A DNA stretch of 33,041 nucleotides from contig JAVCCM010000042.1 in assembly GCA_030765455.1 (NCBI GenBank), forward strand, positions 1-33,041. Direction: 5' to 3'. Both the position numbers and the translations under genes were made by a program. Source of the stretch: Candidatus Electryonea clarkiae (GTDB taxonomy: Bacteria > Electryoneota > Electryoneia > Electryoneales > Electryoneaceae). The first letter of the stretch is position 1, and each line of letters starts with the position of its first letter. The notes under the pieces are model-generated. The model made no database searches and was not told the origin of the DNA. It saw nothing but the letters and a program-made list of their open reading frames with translations. Of the stretch, positions 7,772 to 16,322 are shown one piece after another.

Positions 7772-8970
7772 AGTTAATAACCGAACAACAGGTTATTGCA
7801 TCAGATCAGAAAATTGTGATGTTAATAGCTGACGGACTTGGAGGATTGCCGTTGAAGCCGGGTGGTCCCACAGAGCTTGAAGCCGCCAAAACCCCTAACC
7901 TTGACCGTCTTGCCTATGAAGGCTGCCAGGGATTGCTTGACCCCATCGGTCCCGGGATTACTCCCGGAAGCGGACCTGCACACCTGGCTCTTTTTGGATA
8001 TGACCCTATTGAGTATAATGTTGGAAGAGGGCTGCTCTCAGCCCTTGGATTAGACTTTGATCTGCATAGCAGTGATGTGGCAGCGAGAGGGAATTTCTGT
8101 ACTCTGGATGCAGACGGTAACGTTCTTGATCGAAGGGCCGGGAGAATTCCATCTATTCAGTCGGAGCCGCTATGCTCGAAAATGGAATCAGAGATTAATC
8201 TCGGGGATATTAAGATTCACATCCGTTCAGAAAAAGACCACCGTTTTCTCCTGGTTCTACGGGGGCAAGGATTAAGTGATCAGCTTCATGATACTGATTC
8301 ACAGCAGACGGGCGTTCCTCCCTTAAAATGCCAGCCGTTGACCGAGTCCGCAGCACGAAGTGCAAGGATTGTTGATGATTTTGTCGTGCAGGCCAGGCGA
8401 CTTCTCGCTGATCAGGAACAGGCAAATGGTGTTTTGCTTCGGGGATTTGCTCATCGTCTCCCATTACCCACAATGGCAGACCGTTTTGGACTCCGGGCGG
8501 CAGCATTAGCGGATTATCCAATGTACAGGGGTCTGGCAAAACTGGTGGGAATGGAAGTAATCAGCCGTGATACCAATATTGAAACCAGGTATAAAGTGTT
8601 TGACGATAACCGTGACGATTATGATTTCTTCTATATTCATTTCAAGAAGACGGATGCAACAGGTGAGGATGGCGATTTTGACGCAAAAGTCGCTGCAATC
8701 GAGGAGCTTGATGCAACTATTCCAGCGCTAATGGAAACAAATCCCGACGTTCTGGTAGTAACCGGCGATCATTCAACCCCGGCTGCGATGGCTGCTCACT
8801 CCTGGCATCCGGTGCCGGTATTATTACATGGCGGTTTTGTACGTCAGGATGCTGCAAAAAACTTTGGTGAGCAAGCAGCGACCCAGGGTTCACTGGGAAG
8901 AATGCCTATGATGCATCTGATGCCTATAGCCATGGCTCATGCAAATAAGCTGGCTAAATTTGGTGCCTGA
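7768..8970 (+). CDS. apgM: Archaeal-type 2,3-bisphosphoglycerate-independent phosphoglycerate mutase
   Basis: 400 aa, the usual length for the ApgM family (alkaline-phosphatase superfamily), which interconverts 3- and 2-phosphoglycerate in glycolysis and gluconeogenesis using two divalent metal ions and a phosphoserine. Visible motifs are MLIADGLGGLP (metal ligand D22), GSGPAHLALFGYDP with the probable catalytic S68, and the C-terminal VTGDHSTPAAMAAHSWHP block, whose Asp and His residues complete the metal site. The start overlaps the upstream hydrolase stop by 4 nt, so they form one operon. Cytoplasmic. A GCGCAA/TTGCGC hairpin follows within 30 bp. Confidence 0.93.
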   Translation: MKLITEQQVIASDQKIVMLIADGLGGLPLKPGGPTELEAAKTPNLDRLAYEGCQGLLDPIGPGITPGSGPAHLALFGYDPIEYNVGRGLLSALGLDFDLHSSDVAARGNFCTLDADGNVLDRRAGRIPSIQSEPLCSKMESEINLGDIKIHIRSEKDHRFLLVLRGQGLSDQLHDTDSQQTGVPPLKCQPLTESAARSARIVDDFVVQARRLLADQEQANGVLLRGFAHRLPLPTMADRFGLRAAALADYPMYRGLAKLVGMEVISRDTNIETRYKVFDDNRDDYDFFYIHFKKTDATGEDGDFDAKVAAIEELDATIPALMETNPDVLVVTGDHSTPAAMAAHSWHPVPVLLHGGFVRQDAAKNFGEQAATQGSLGRMPMMHLMPIAMAHANKLAKFGA

Positions 8971-8979
8971 TTGTGGAGT

Positions 8980-8998
8980 GCGCAAGCCATGTTTGCGC
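8980..8998 (+). terminator. Weak hairpin after apgM
   Basis: Six-bp perfect stem GCGCAA/TTGCGC with a 7-nt loop, starting 10 bp after the apgM stop and followed only by a short TTTC. It is too short to be a confident intrinsic terminator. Confidence 0.3.
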
Positions 8999-9011
8999 TT
9001 TCAGCAATAGG

Positions 9012-9053
9012 GTTGACTTTCAATTGTCTATATCACAAAAAGTTGTCTTTCAA
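9012..9053 (+). promoter_or_regulatory. Paired direct repeats upstream of the Crp/Fnr gene
   Basis: GTTGACTTTCAA (9012-9023) and GTTGTCTTTCAA (9042-9053) differ at one position and start exactly 30 bp apart, about three helical turns. They lie just upstream of the Crp/Fnr-type gene and are candidate binding sites for autoregulation. They do not form the usual Crp/Fnr palindrome. Confidence 0.35.
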
Positions 9054-9076
9054 CAAGAACATAACGGAATAAGGAA

Positions 9077-9778
9077 GTGGATCGACAGGAACTTATACCA
9101 ATCATAAGTGCAAGCAGAATCGGTCAAAAGCTGAGCGAAAATGCCTGCAAAGATTTTGCCGGAAGATTGGAAATTCTTAATTGCTCAAAAAATTACCTGC
9201 TTTTCCAGGAAGGCGATATTGTCAAGGGTATATATATCGTTGCCGATGGTGTGGTCAAGCTGTTACGCTACCGGAGCGACGGCAATGAAACTATCCTCCA
9301 TATCGCTAAAACCCATGATGTTATAGCTGAAGGGGCTTTGTTCCTGGGACATTATCCTGCCACCGCAATCACTGATACCGAGACAAAATTACTTTTCTTA
9401 AGAAAAGAATCAGCTATGGAACTATTGCAGAATCATACAACCTTTTCACTGTATATGTATGAATCCATGGCTCTATGGCAGAGCAGGCTTGTGTCAAAAA
9501 TTGATCAGTTAACACTCAATGATGCTACAGCCCGGATTGTCCGGTATCTATTAGGTCTTTATGAAGAGAACAAACCAAAAGTAATGATGAAAAAAATTAT
9601 CGTTTCATTGCCTGTAAAAAAAGGCGACCTCGCTACGCTCCTTAATATGAACCAGGCCACTCTTTCAAGGACATTGCGGCGCCTTCAGGATATGAATCTT
9701 ATCAAGGTAAAAGGCAGGACTTTTGAATTGGATGATCTTGATGCTCTTGAAAAACTTACCCTTCCTCCGCTGGATTAA
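9077..9778 (+). CDS. Crp/Fnr-family transcriptional regulator
   Basis: 233 aa. Residues about 15-130 are a cyclic-nucleotide-binding-type beta-roll (LFQEGDIVKGIYIVADGVVK, then LRYRSDGNETILHIA), followed by the long dimerisation helix and a C-terminal winged helix (KKGDLATLLNMNQATLSRTL is the recognition unit). The cysteine spacing of oxygen-sensing FNR is absent: there are only two separate cysteines in the N-terminal region. It is therefore more likely a CRP-like, heme/NO (DNR-like) or redox regulator. The start is GTG 9077; the AAGGA immediately before it is closer than ideal. It follows apgM by about 100 bp and probably has its own promoter. Confidence 0.88.
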   Translation: MDRQELIPIISASRIGQKLSENACKDFAGRLEILNCSKNYLLFQEGDIVKGIYIVADGVVKLLRYRSDGNETILHIAKTHDVIAEGALFLGHYPATAITDTETKLLFLRKESAMELLQNHTTFSLYMYESMALWQSRLVSKIDQLTLNDATARIVRYLLGLYEENKPKVMMKKIIVSLPVKKGDLATLLNMNQATLSRTLRRLQDMNLIKVKGRTFELDDLDALEKLTLPPLD

Positions 9779-9836
9779 TGCAAAAGATATTGTATTGTTA
9801 TCGTATTTCTTGAAATTATTGTCTCATTGTGGGTGC

Positions 9837-9858
9837 CCGGGACAGCTCGATGTCCCGG
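9837..9858. terminator. Hairpin between convergent genes
   Basis: Perfect 8-bp stem CCGGGACA/TGTCCCGG with a 6-nt loop, 58 bp after the Crp/Fnr stop and before the end of the leftward membrane-protein gene. No T-run on either side, so it may be a factor-assisted terminator or a small palindrome. Confidence 0.35.
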
Positions 9859-10027
9859 TATATCAATGAAATCCAAATTATATATATTGGACAATATTTT
9901 CGAGAACTATTATAATTGTAATTTCAGCCTTCCCCTTCAGGGAAATGAATATATACGTTGATATGCAAATGTCTCAGAATCAGTAAACCTTAAAAAATAG
10001 AGATGTTCAGTTCAATCTAGTAAAAAA

Positions 10028-12172
10028 CTAATTCTTTATCCTCCAAATCGCGAAAGCATCCTCAACCTCATTAAACATCGAAAATCCTCGATAGGTCCAG
10101 AAAATACGTGAGCCATCCGGTGAAAACATTGATCCTGCATTATCAGATTTTAGATGTAATGCCACGAAAAACGTCTTGAATTTGCCGACTCTTTTTGCAG
10201 ACCAGGTTCCTTCATTTTCTTCAATACGCCACCATGTATATAAATAAGTGTTATCCAGGGAAACCATCGTTATTCCTTCACCATCCCCTGCCAAGTCAAT
10301 AATTAAAGAATTATGTGGAATAGATTCAAATATTTTTAGTTCGCTTTCACCTTCTTTCCAGGTTGCAAATACTTTAATTCCAGTAGCGGGAGAAGATTCA
10401 AGGTCTTCAATACAGTCGATGACGAGGAACCAGATATCGTTGCGGACATAGCGTGCTTGAATCTCAATGATCATTTCGCATGCATGTGGAACTAATATAC
10501 GTTCAGGATTCTTGCCTGAGGTTTGTGTTATTAAATGCTTATAGTTAGCCTCTTTTTGCTCTGCCGTTCTTGGAACTTCAGCTCCCCAAAGGCGGATTTG
10601 GTCCTCATGCAATGTAAAGGCATTCCAGAAGGCGTCAACATCAGCAAGCAATTGTATAGTCCCTGATTTTGCCGAAAACTTGCATACTGGTTTTTCATAA
10701 TAAACCGAATCCTCAATTTCATGCTTTATGCTGCTTTTCGCGATATAGTGATCCTCATCAACCCATTCAATAAATGTCAAGTACATTTTCGATTCTGATT
10801 GAGCAACGCTGTCAGGTATTACAATCTCCTCAGCATGCAACTCATGCAAATCTCCAATGAAGAGTTTGCGAGTGTTCGTATGCCATGCGAGGAAATCTCC
10901 TCCAGGTGACATGTACATTGTGCGTCTATAATCTTCTATTTCGCCTCTACGCGAAGTATCATTTCCGGCAGCCCAGAGAGTATCTTGAATGTCCCGTCCT
11001 TCATGCTGAATCAGTATTTTCCTGTCTGCTCCGACAATCCATTTTGACGGGGTAACAGGTTGTATCAATCTGTTAGCATAGTAGTCGGAAGTTTCAGGAA
11101 GATTCTTATCCACTTTTATCCGTACCTCAGCAAGTAATTCACCATCGACCGAGTAGGCTTTGCCTGTAAATGGTTTTGCTAAGGTCCAGAGCCAGGGATT
11201 CTCGGCATTTCTCCAGCCAAAGTCATAGACAATCCCCTTATAGGATCCAAAAGTTTTTTCCAGAACCGGACTGTCAGGGTAAACCAGCTTAGGCGCAAAT
11301 ACTGTAGAAAATATAGCGGCGGTTATAGCAATATAGCTCCCCGCTTTTCCCGGTGCTGTGAACGACCTGATACTTATGGCAAGAAACCCAAGCGCAATTC
11401 CTGTCATCCCGCCGACCAATGATCCGGGCTTATAGAAAGTGGTTATGTTGTGGGTATAGGGAATTGATACCAGATACACGAAAAAGAATAAACTTAGGGT
11501 ACTCCACATTTCCGGTGGATTTGCCCAACGGGTTTTCATGAAGCGGAAAATCAAGGCAATTAATATAATTCCTATCCAGCTCATCGGGTAAAAGAGAGGA
11601 TTTAATAACCAACCTTCAGCTTTAATAAAAGATACTTCTCCCGAATAAATAAAAGCTGCTCCGCCTAAAAAAAATGCTGCGAAGAATGATATCAAACCAA
11701 CAACAAGAGCCGGGCTATATTGTTTCAATCTCTTTCGTTTCGAGAGATAGGATTGTGCAGTTGCGCCGAGTCGTTCAGGGGTATCCTCCTCTATATCACT
11801 GAGTATTTGGGTTAAATCGAATGGGCACGGCGGAAGATCAAGTGTTTCCTCTTTTTCCTTGAAATTGTAAATCACCCTGAGTGCATAACCGTTCCATCTT
11901 CTCTTTATTTCAAATCTTACAATATCTGAATCGCGGACAGAAGAAATTTTTGTAAACCGGTATCTGAACGTCCAGATACCTGATTGTAACCGGTAGTTCA
12001 CTCCGCGAGATATGACTCTTCCAAGTATGATTAAGCCTATCAGCAGCAGGGTCAGGGTTGGGTGAATTTGATGGAAGGTGTGATGAATCAAGAGAGAGAG
12101 TGCCAGGAAGAAGCCACTTATGGCATACGGCATATCATCGGAACGTTGGCTGGAATAGTATTTTAAATACAT
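10028..12172 (-). CDS. Large membrane protein with C-terminal beta-propeller-like domain, unknown function
   Basis: 714 aa from ATG 12172; a TTG ten codons upstream also opens the frame but has a weaker context. The N-terminal part has two hydrophobic helices (about 18-55) followed by a small soluble segment with a DLPPCPFDL patch. About five more helices (about 155-178, 195-215, 222-243, 253-270, 276-293) follow. The remaining 400 residues are soluble, with repeating strand patterns such as TMYMSPGGDFLAW, SMFSPDGSRIFW and TYLYTWW typical of WD/TolB-type propeller blades. It lies 49 bp downstream of the glutamine synthetase and in the same operon as a membrane histidine kinase, so it may be an envelope sensor or output partner. 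No known family recognised. Confidence 0.7.
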   Translation of the reverse strand: MYLKYYSSQRSDDMPYAISGFFLALSLLIHHTFHQIHPTLTLLLIGLIILGRVISRGVNYRLQSGIWTFRYRFTKISSVRDSDIVRFEIKRRWNGYALRVIYNFKEKEETLDLPPCPFDLTQILSDIEEDTPERLGATAQSYLSKRKRLKQYSPALVVGLISFFAAFFLGGAAFIYSGEVSFIKAEGWLLNPLFYPMSWIGIILIALIFRFMKTRWANPPEMWSTLSLFFFVYLVSIPYTHNITTFYKPGSLVGGMTGIALGFLAISIRSFTAPGKAGSYIAITAAIFSTVFAPKLVYPDSPVLEKTFGSYKGIVYDFGWRNAENPWLWTLAKPFTGKAYSVDGELLAEVRIKVDKNLPETSDYYANRLIQPVTPSKWIVGADRKILIQHEGRDIQDTLWAAGNDTSRRGEIEDYRRTMYMSPGGDFLAWHTNTRKLFIGDLHELHAEEIVIPDSVAQSESKMYLTFIEWVDEDHYIAKSSIKHEIEDSVYYEKPVCKFSAKSGTIQLLADVDAFWNAFTLHEDQIRLWGAEVPRTAEQKEANYKHLITQTSGKNPERILVPHACEMIIEIQARYVRNDIWFLVIDCIEDLESSPATGIKVFATWKEGESELKIFESIPHNSLIIDLAGDGEGITMVSLDNTYLYTWWRIEENEGTWSAKRVGKFKTFFVALHLKSDNAGSMFSPDGSRIFWTYRGFSMFNEVEDAFAIWRIKN

Positions 12173-12221
12173 CGTATCTTCTCGATTCTCCCAGCTTTTC
12201 AAAGTATTTGAAATTGGTGAA

Positions 12222-13667
12222 CTACTTCTGAAGATCAGCGATTACCCGGTCAATTACCTTTTCCGGAAAAACAGCACCGGCTTCGAGTATATCCCGTGAT
12301 TTCAGCAATGCGTCTGCTACTTCTTCCCTGTTCTTTGGAACTGCAGTAATATTGCTTGCATCCTGTTTATCCAGAACGAATTTTGTCTTTGACAGGATAT
12401 CGTCAATATTGTCCATACTTTTACCATGCATAATACCTTGTGCAATTCCTGCAAGAAGCAGATGAGGGTGTGTCGTGCCGTCCGGTAACCTGAATTCGAC
12501 CGTAGGATGTGAAACCGTTCGGCCTTCATCGTCCATTGCTACCACGGGAAGCCGGATCAGCGCTTTACGGTTATACTTTCCCCAAGTCACAAATTTTGGT
12601 GCTTCTTTGCCCTGGGATAAACGTATAAAGGACTCTTCCGAGCGGTTGCCAAATGCCATTAATGCTGCGCCAATTTGAGTCAGACCGGCAATCAGCCATT
12701 TCGCAGGATTTTCTAAATCACCATTCTCGTTTTCACCGCCAAGATGTTTGCCATCGATAACCGGTGACATGTGGAAATGCATCCCGCTTCCGGCATGACC
12801 TTTCATGGCAATTGGATCAAGGCTACAGCGCATGCTTTTCTGATGAGCGAGGTTGCGAAGCACCCAGGCAGTAAGCGCTACTGCTTCTGCCGCTCTTGGC
12901 AGTGGGAGAAGCGCTAATTCAAGTTCATGCTGTTCCCAGATAAGAGGGTTGCTCTCGCTTGCAGGAATATATCCAACTTCGCTGTGACCGTATTTAATGG
13001 GAACACCTATTTCAGCAAGGATTGCCATGGCTTCGCGTCGCAGGGGTTCACCAAAGACAAATGGACTTGCTGCATGATAACCCCTGTCATCAGCGCCATA
13101 TATGTCACCTTCGTCAGGCTTTTTACCGAGAAAGTATTCGACCTCTCCCAATGCATGAAGGTCAATGCCTGTATCATGGAGTGTACGTTCATAAGCAAAT
13201 CTCAGAATCGTATCGGGTGATTCTGGAAGCGGTGAACCATGCCGGTCATAATGACTGCAAAGGATGGCAAGTGTGGGTAGTGGAGTGAAAGGGTCCAGAA
13301 ATGCCGTGTCGATCCTGGGACGTATTACCACATCCGATCTGTCAGCCTGTATTCCCATATTTCCAAAGAGACTGGAACCGTCAGCACGTTCTCCGGCACG
13401 AAGAACGTCTCTTAGATGCGAAAAATCGCGTGGAACAAAATCCAACGTTTTCAGCCATCCATCACCAGCTACATGCATCAGGCTGATAAGGCGAATTCGC
13501 CGGTCACGAACCACTTCGATTAAGTCGTCTATTGTCCAGGATGATGAGGCTTTTCCGATAATACGTTGAAGTTTGCCCGCTGGTAAGACCCTGTCGTCTT
13601 CTACAGGATCAGGAGTATTAATATTCCGGATTCCATGAGGTTTATCAATATTTTGTGGATTGAGCAT
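12222..13667 (-). CDS. Glutamine synthetase family protein (GSI-like)
   Basis: 481 aa. The beta-grasp N-domain (VAGDGWLKTLDFVPRDF, GERADGSSLFG) is followed by the catalytic barrel: GEVEYFLG, YGHSEVGYIP, GSGMHFHMS, NRSEESFIRL, RKALIRLPVVA and EFRLPDGTTHPHLLLAG. These correspond to the metal-, ATP-, ammonia- and glutamate-binding blocks of glutamine synthetase. Features such as GYHAASPF, KYGHSEVG and the terminal VFPEKVID segment resemble a GSI-like group common in Bacteroidota. I do not see the NLYDLPPEE-type adenylylation site, so it is probably not controlled that way. A related gamma-glutamyl ligase is the alternative. The start is 2 bp beyond the stop of the histidine kinase gene, so the pair is tightly coupled. 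Confidence 0.85.
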   Translation of the reverse strand: MLNPQNIDKPHGIRNINTPDPVEDDRVLPAGKLQRIIGKASSSWTIDDLIEVVRDRRIRLISLMHVAGDGWLKTLDFVPRDFSHLRDVLRAGERADGSSLFGNMGIQADRSDVVIRPRIDTAFLDPFTPLPTLAILCSHYDRHGSPLPESPDTILRFAYERTLHDTGIDLHALGEVEYFLGKKPDEGDIYGADDRGYHAASPFVFGEPLRREAMAILAEIGVPIKYGHSEVGYIPASESNPLIWEQHELELALLPLPRAAEAVALTAWVLRNLAHQKSMRCSLDPIAMKGHAGSGMHFHMSPVIDGKHLGGENENGDLENPAKWLIAGLTQIGAALMAFGNRSEESFIRLSQGKEAPKFVTWGKYNRKALIRLPVVAMDDEGRTVSHPTVEFRLPDGTTHPHLLLAGIAQGIMHGKSMDNIDDILSKTKFVLDKQDASNITAVPKNREEVADALLKSRDILEAGAVFPEKVIDRVIADLQK

Positions 13668-13669
13668 AT

Positions 13670-15394
13670 CTAATCACTTTTTGCTTGATTTTCAGTTATT
13701 GTTTTTGTGGAATCGAGATCATTGACCGATTGTTGTTCCGGCAGAAATACAGTAAATACGGTTCCTTCGCCTTCACTGCTTTCAACTTTGATCTCACCGT
13801 TATGATCCTGAATAATCTGGTAACAGATGGCAAGACCAAGACCCGTGCCTACTCCTACACCCTTGGATGTAAAGCCGGGATTAAATATCTGATGCAGGTT
13901 TTCATCCGGAATCCCGGCACCATTATCTTCAATTTTTACAAAGATTTTATCGTTCAATTTTCCAGTGGAGATTTTAATTTTCCCGCATCCATCTTTAAAA
14001 GCTTGTTTAGCATTTACAAGCAGATTCAACCAGACCTGGTTCAGTTTGCCGGGATAGCAGGGGATTTTTGGGAGATCGGCATAATCTTTCAAGATTTCTT
14101 CACAGTTTTTCAATTCATGATGTAACAGGGCTAGAGTATCATCTATACCGCCATGAATGTCGATCTCCTGCACATCAGCTTCGTCGAGACGAGCAAAGCT
14201 TTTTAACTGGCTGACAATATCTGCAACACGTTTACTACCGTCACCGATTACCCTGTTTGCTTCATCGATTACCTTCATGGATAGCTGGTAATTATCATTC
14301 CCGCTTATCTTATCCGGTACATCCTTCAGGACGTTTTTCAATCTATCTACGCTGATAGTTAGGTTCTGTTGCATACTTTTAATCGCACCAACCGGGTTAT
14401 TGATTTCATGAGCTATCCCTGCGACGAGCTGTCCGAGTGAAGCCATCTTTTCAGATTGAACCATCCTGGTATGTGCCTGTTTTAACTCTTCTGTACGTTC
14501 AAGCACTTTCTTTTCAAGCCCAATATTCAGCTCTTCAACCTTGGAGAATTGGTAACGCAAGATTGCAATATAGAAAACAATTACTCCCACCGAAAAAGAA
14601 GCACTTGCGTAGAACTGGGTCATATAACCAAGATAAGGCATGACGACCAACATGAAGAATGCAGGGACATATATCAAATTGAAAGCAATCATATTCAATA
14701 GGATAAATTCACGGTATGATTTATTTTTGCTGTTAAGTAAAGCGTAAATTAAAAAATACATGATCTTTCCGACCCCAATTATTATCATACTCCAAAGAAT
14801 ATAAAACATGGGGCCGAATATGATTTTAACATGATTCTGTGCTGTGACATCAAACCTTCTAATCATGGTTTGTGATTTGAATGATGTAATTACAAGCGCT
14901 AAAAATAAAATTCCTACAATTACAAAATAGATTTTTCCTCTAATGATCCATCCGAAAAATGAAATTTTAAATTCCTGGTCTGTCATTTCAAACCGAATTT
15001 CTCTGCCAAAAAACTTAAAACTATGAGGAACACCGGTAAGTTGAACGGCATAATAGATTGCAAAAAGAACAGACATCATTCCAAAGATGGGCATAAGTCG
15101 AACATGTATTTGCATCATGTTCAAGTCTATGCCTATAGCTTTATTAATATTGATGCTGGCACGAGCGCTGGCGCCACTTGCAATGAGGAATGAAAACCAG
15201 GCTACAAGCATAGTAAGAAAGCAAAAAGCAGAAAAAGTGCGCCATAGGTTTTCTTTCCTTCCGGAAAGAATGGAGACAGTCCCCAGTGAAAAAAGAAATA
15301 ATGCACTGATAAGCGGAGTTATGGCTTGATGGTTCAAACTCTTATCCCGAATAGATTTCGTTTCAAAATGAATATAAGATCGAATATTTCCCAT
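13670..15394 (-). CDS. Membrane sensor histidine kinase
   Basis: About 575 aa. The N-terminal 290 residues contain about seven hydrophobic helices with no recognisable extracellular domain, then a coiled-coil linker (VEELNIGLEKKVLERTEELKQA). The HisKA phospho-acceptor is H329 in GIAHEINNPVGAI. The HATPase domain shows the N box (NLLVNAKQAF), the G1 box DNGAGIP and the G2 box GVGTGLGLA, so it should be catalytically active. ATG 15394 is chosen over the TTG two codons upstream; the ribosome site is weak for both. No receiver domain or response regulator is present in the window. It heads an operon with a glutamine synthetase and a propeller-type membrane protein, which suggests nitrogen or envelope sensing. 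Confidence 0.9.
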   Translation of the reverse strand: MGNIRSYIHFETKSIRDKSLNHQAITPLISALFLFSLGTVSILSGRKENLWRTFSAFCFLTMLVAWFSFLIASGASARASININKAIGIDLNMMQIHVRLMPIFGMMSVLFAIYYAVQLTGVPHSFKFFGREIRFEMTDQEFKISFFGWIIRGKIYFVIVGILFLALVITSFKSQTMIRRFDVTAQNHVKIIFGPMFYILWSMIIIGVGKIMYFLIYALLNSKNKSYREFILLNMIAFNLIYVPAFFMLVVMPYLGYMTQFYASASFSVGVIVFYIAILRYQFSKVEELNIGLEKKVLERTEELKQAHTRMVQSEKMASLGQLVAGIAHEINNPVGAIKSMQQNLTISVDRLKNVLKDVPDKISGNDNYQLSMKVIDEANRVIGDGSKRVADIVSQLKSFARLDEADVQEIDIHGGIDDTLALLHHELKNCEEILKDYADLPKIPCYPGKLNQVWLNLLVNAKQAFKDGCGKIKISTGKLNDKIFVKIEDNGAGIPDENLHQIFNPGFTSKGVGVGTGLGLAICYQIIQDHNGEIKVESSEGEGTVFTVFLPEQQSVNDLDSTKTITENQAKSD

Positions 15395-15498
15395 TACCAA
15401 AAGATATTAAAAGAATACGGTTATCCAAATAACTCTGAATTTGATGAAGATTTTGCTTTTACTGAATCCTGGTATCAGCTTGACGCAAAAAAGAAAAA

Positions 15499-15576
15499 CC
15501 ACAAAGTTCACGAAGAATTCACAAAGAACACGAAGCTGCCTTTGTGATCTTCGTGCTTGCTTTGTGTACTCTGTGG
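15499..15576. repeat. Dispersed palindromic repeat (CCACAAAG...CTTCGTG type)
   Basis: Starts CCACAAAGTTCACGAAG and ends CTTCGTG...CTCTGTGG, giving an imperfect palindrome of about 78 bp. Sequences of this type occur between genes in many bacterial genomes and can mimic short open frames on both strands. It lies upstream of the histidine kinase gene and beside the decayed HigB copy. Confidence 0.6.
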
Positions 15577-15622
15577 CTAATTGTTTTCGTTTGCAGCAGC
15601 GAAAATAAAGCTGTATAGATTG

Positions 15623-15888
15623 TAGGCAATCGATGCAAGTAAAAATTGGCGTATCACTTTTGAATTGAAACTGTTTAGTTGGGTCAATCACAATTATCAC
15701 TATAATGTTGTATAACTACATTTCAAACGAATCAAATGTGTCATTCCCGCGAAGGCAGGAATCCAGTAACTATTTGATATTATTAACACTCTGGATTCCT
15801 GCCTTCGCAGGAATGACACCATCTAATCAGTTACTTTGAATTTAAAGATGGTGATGCATATATTGTTGATTATGAGGATTATCACTGA
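15623..15888 (+). pseudogene. higB: HigB toxin remnant, split by a palindromic insertion
   Basis: Residues matching the C-terminus of the intact HigB at 18725-19003 occur in two pieces. One (15626-15667) encodes AIDASKNWRITFEL. The other (15836-15888) encodes YFEFKDGDAYIVDYEDYH and a stop. Between them is about 165 bp containing a palindromic repeat. An ACTTTTGAATT-like sequence occurs at both edges and may be a target duplication. The N-terminal two thirds of the toxin are missing. The stop overlaps the next ATG (TGATG), as in the intact pair. Confidence 0.8.
15738..15818. repeat. Palindromic repeat of the TCATTCC...GGAATGA type
   Basis: 28-nt arms (15738-15765 and 15791-15818) are inverted copies with a single mismatch, separated by 25 nt. 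The arms begin TGTCATTCC and end GGAATCCAG. This matches a very widespread class of intergenic palindromes. It interrupts the HigB remnant. Confidence 0.8.
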
Positions 15889-16175
15889 TGAGCATGTTTA
15901 ACCCACCACATCCAGGCGAGTTTATACGTGAAGTTTACCTTGAACCTCTCGGTATAAGCTATCGTGCTGTAGCATCAAAACTCAAAGTCGCTCCTTCTAC
16001 ATTCAATCGACTGGTTAATGAGCAAAGCAATATTAGTTCGGAAATGGCGTTGCGACTTTCAAAAACATTAGGTCGATCTTCAGAAAGCTAGTTAATAATG
16101 CAGAGTAATTACGATCTGTGGAAAGCAAAGCAAACAATCAATCTTGACGAAGTAGAGGAACTGGCAATTAAGTGA
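15888..16175 (+). pseudogene. higA: HigA antitoxin copy with a premature stop
   Basis: Same length and frame (95 codons) as the intact HigA at 19003-19290, with only scattered substitutions, for example MSMFNPPHPGEFIREVYLEP. The conserved tryptophan codon TGG after GRSPES is TAG here (16089-16091), so translation gives a 67-residue fragment that keeps the helix-turn-helix. The rest of the gene is readable to TGA 16173-16175. The truncated form might still bind DNA; its partner toxin is destroyed. Confidence 0.85.
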
Positions 16176-16322
16176 TAATAGAGCATTGGGTGAGATAAAA
16201 ATGGGAAAGATGGCCTGATTGCTTGCGGTCAAGTTTCATTATTTCATTGTTATACTTTTTAGTTCTGACCTGCTATTATGTTTTTGGTTCGAATTTTAGC
16301 ATGATGTCACTTAAGAGAAAAT

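Noticed and set aside
15407..15700. 97-residue minus-strand open frame upstream of the histidine kinase
   Set aside because: It runs through the CCACAAAG-type palindrome, which creates artificial open frames on both strands.
15499..15818. CRISPR array
   Set aside because: The repeats are inverted and of different classes, without regular spacing or unique spacers.
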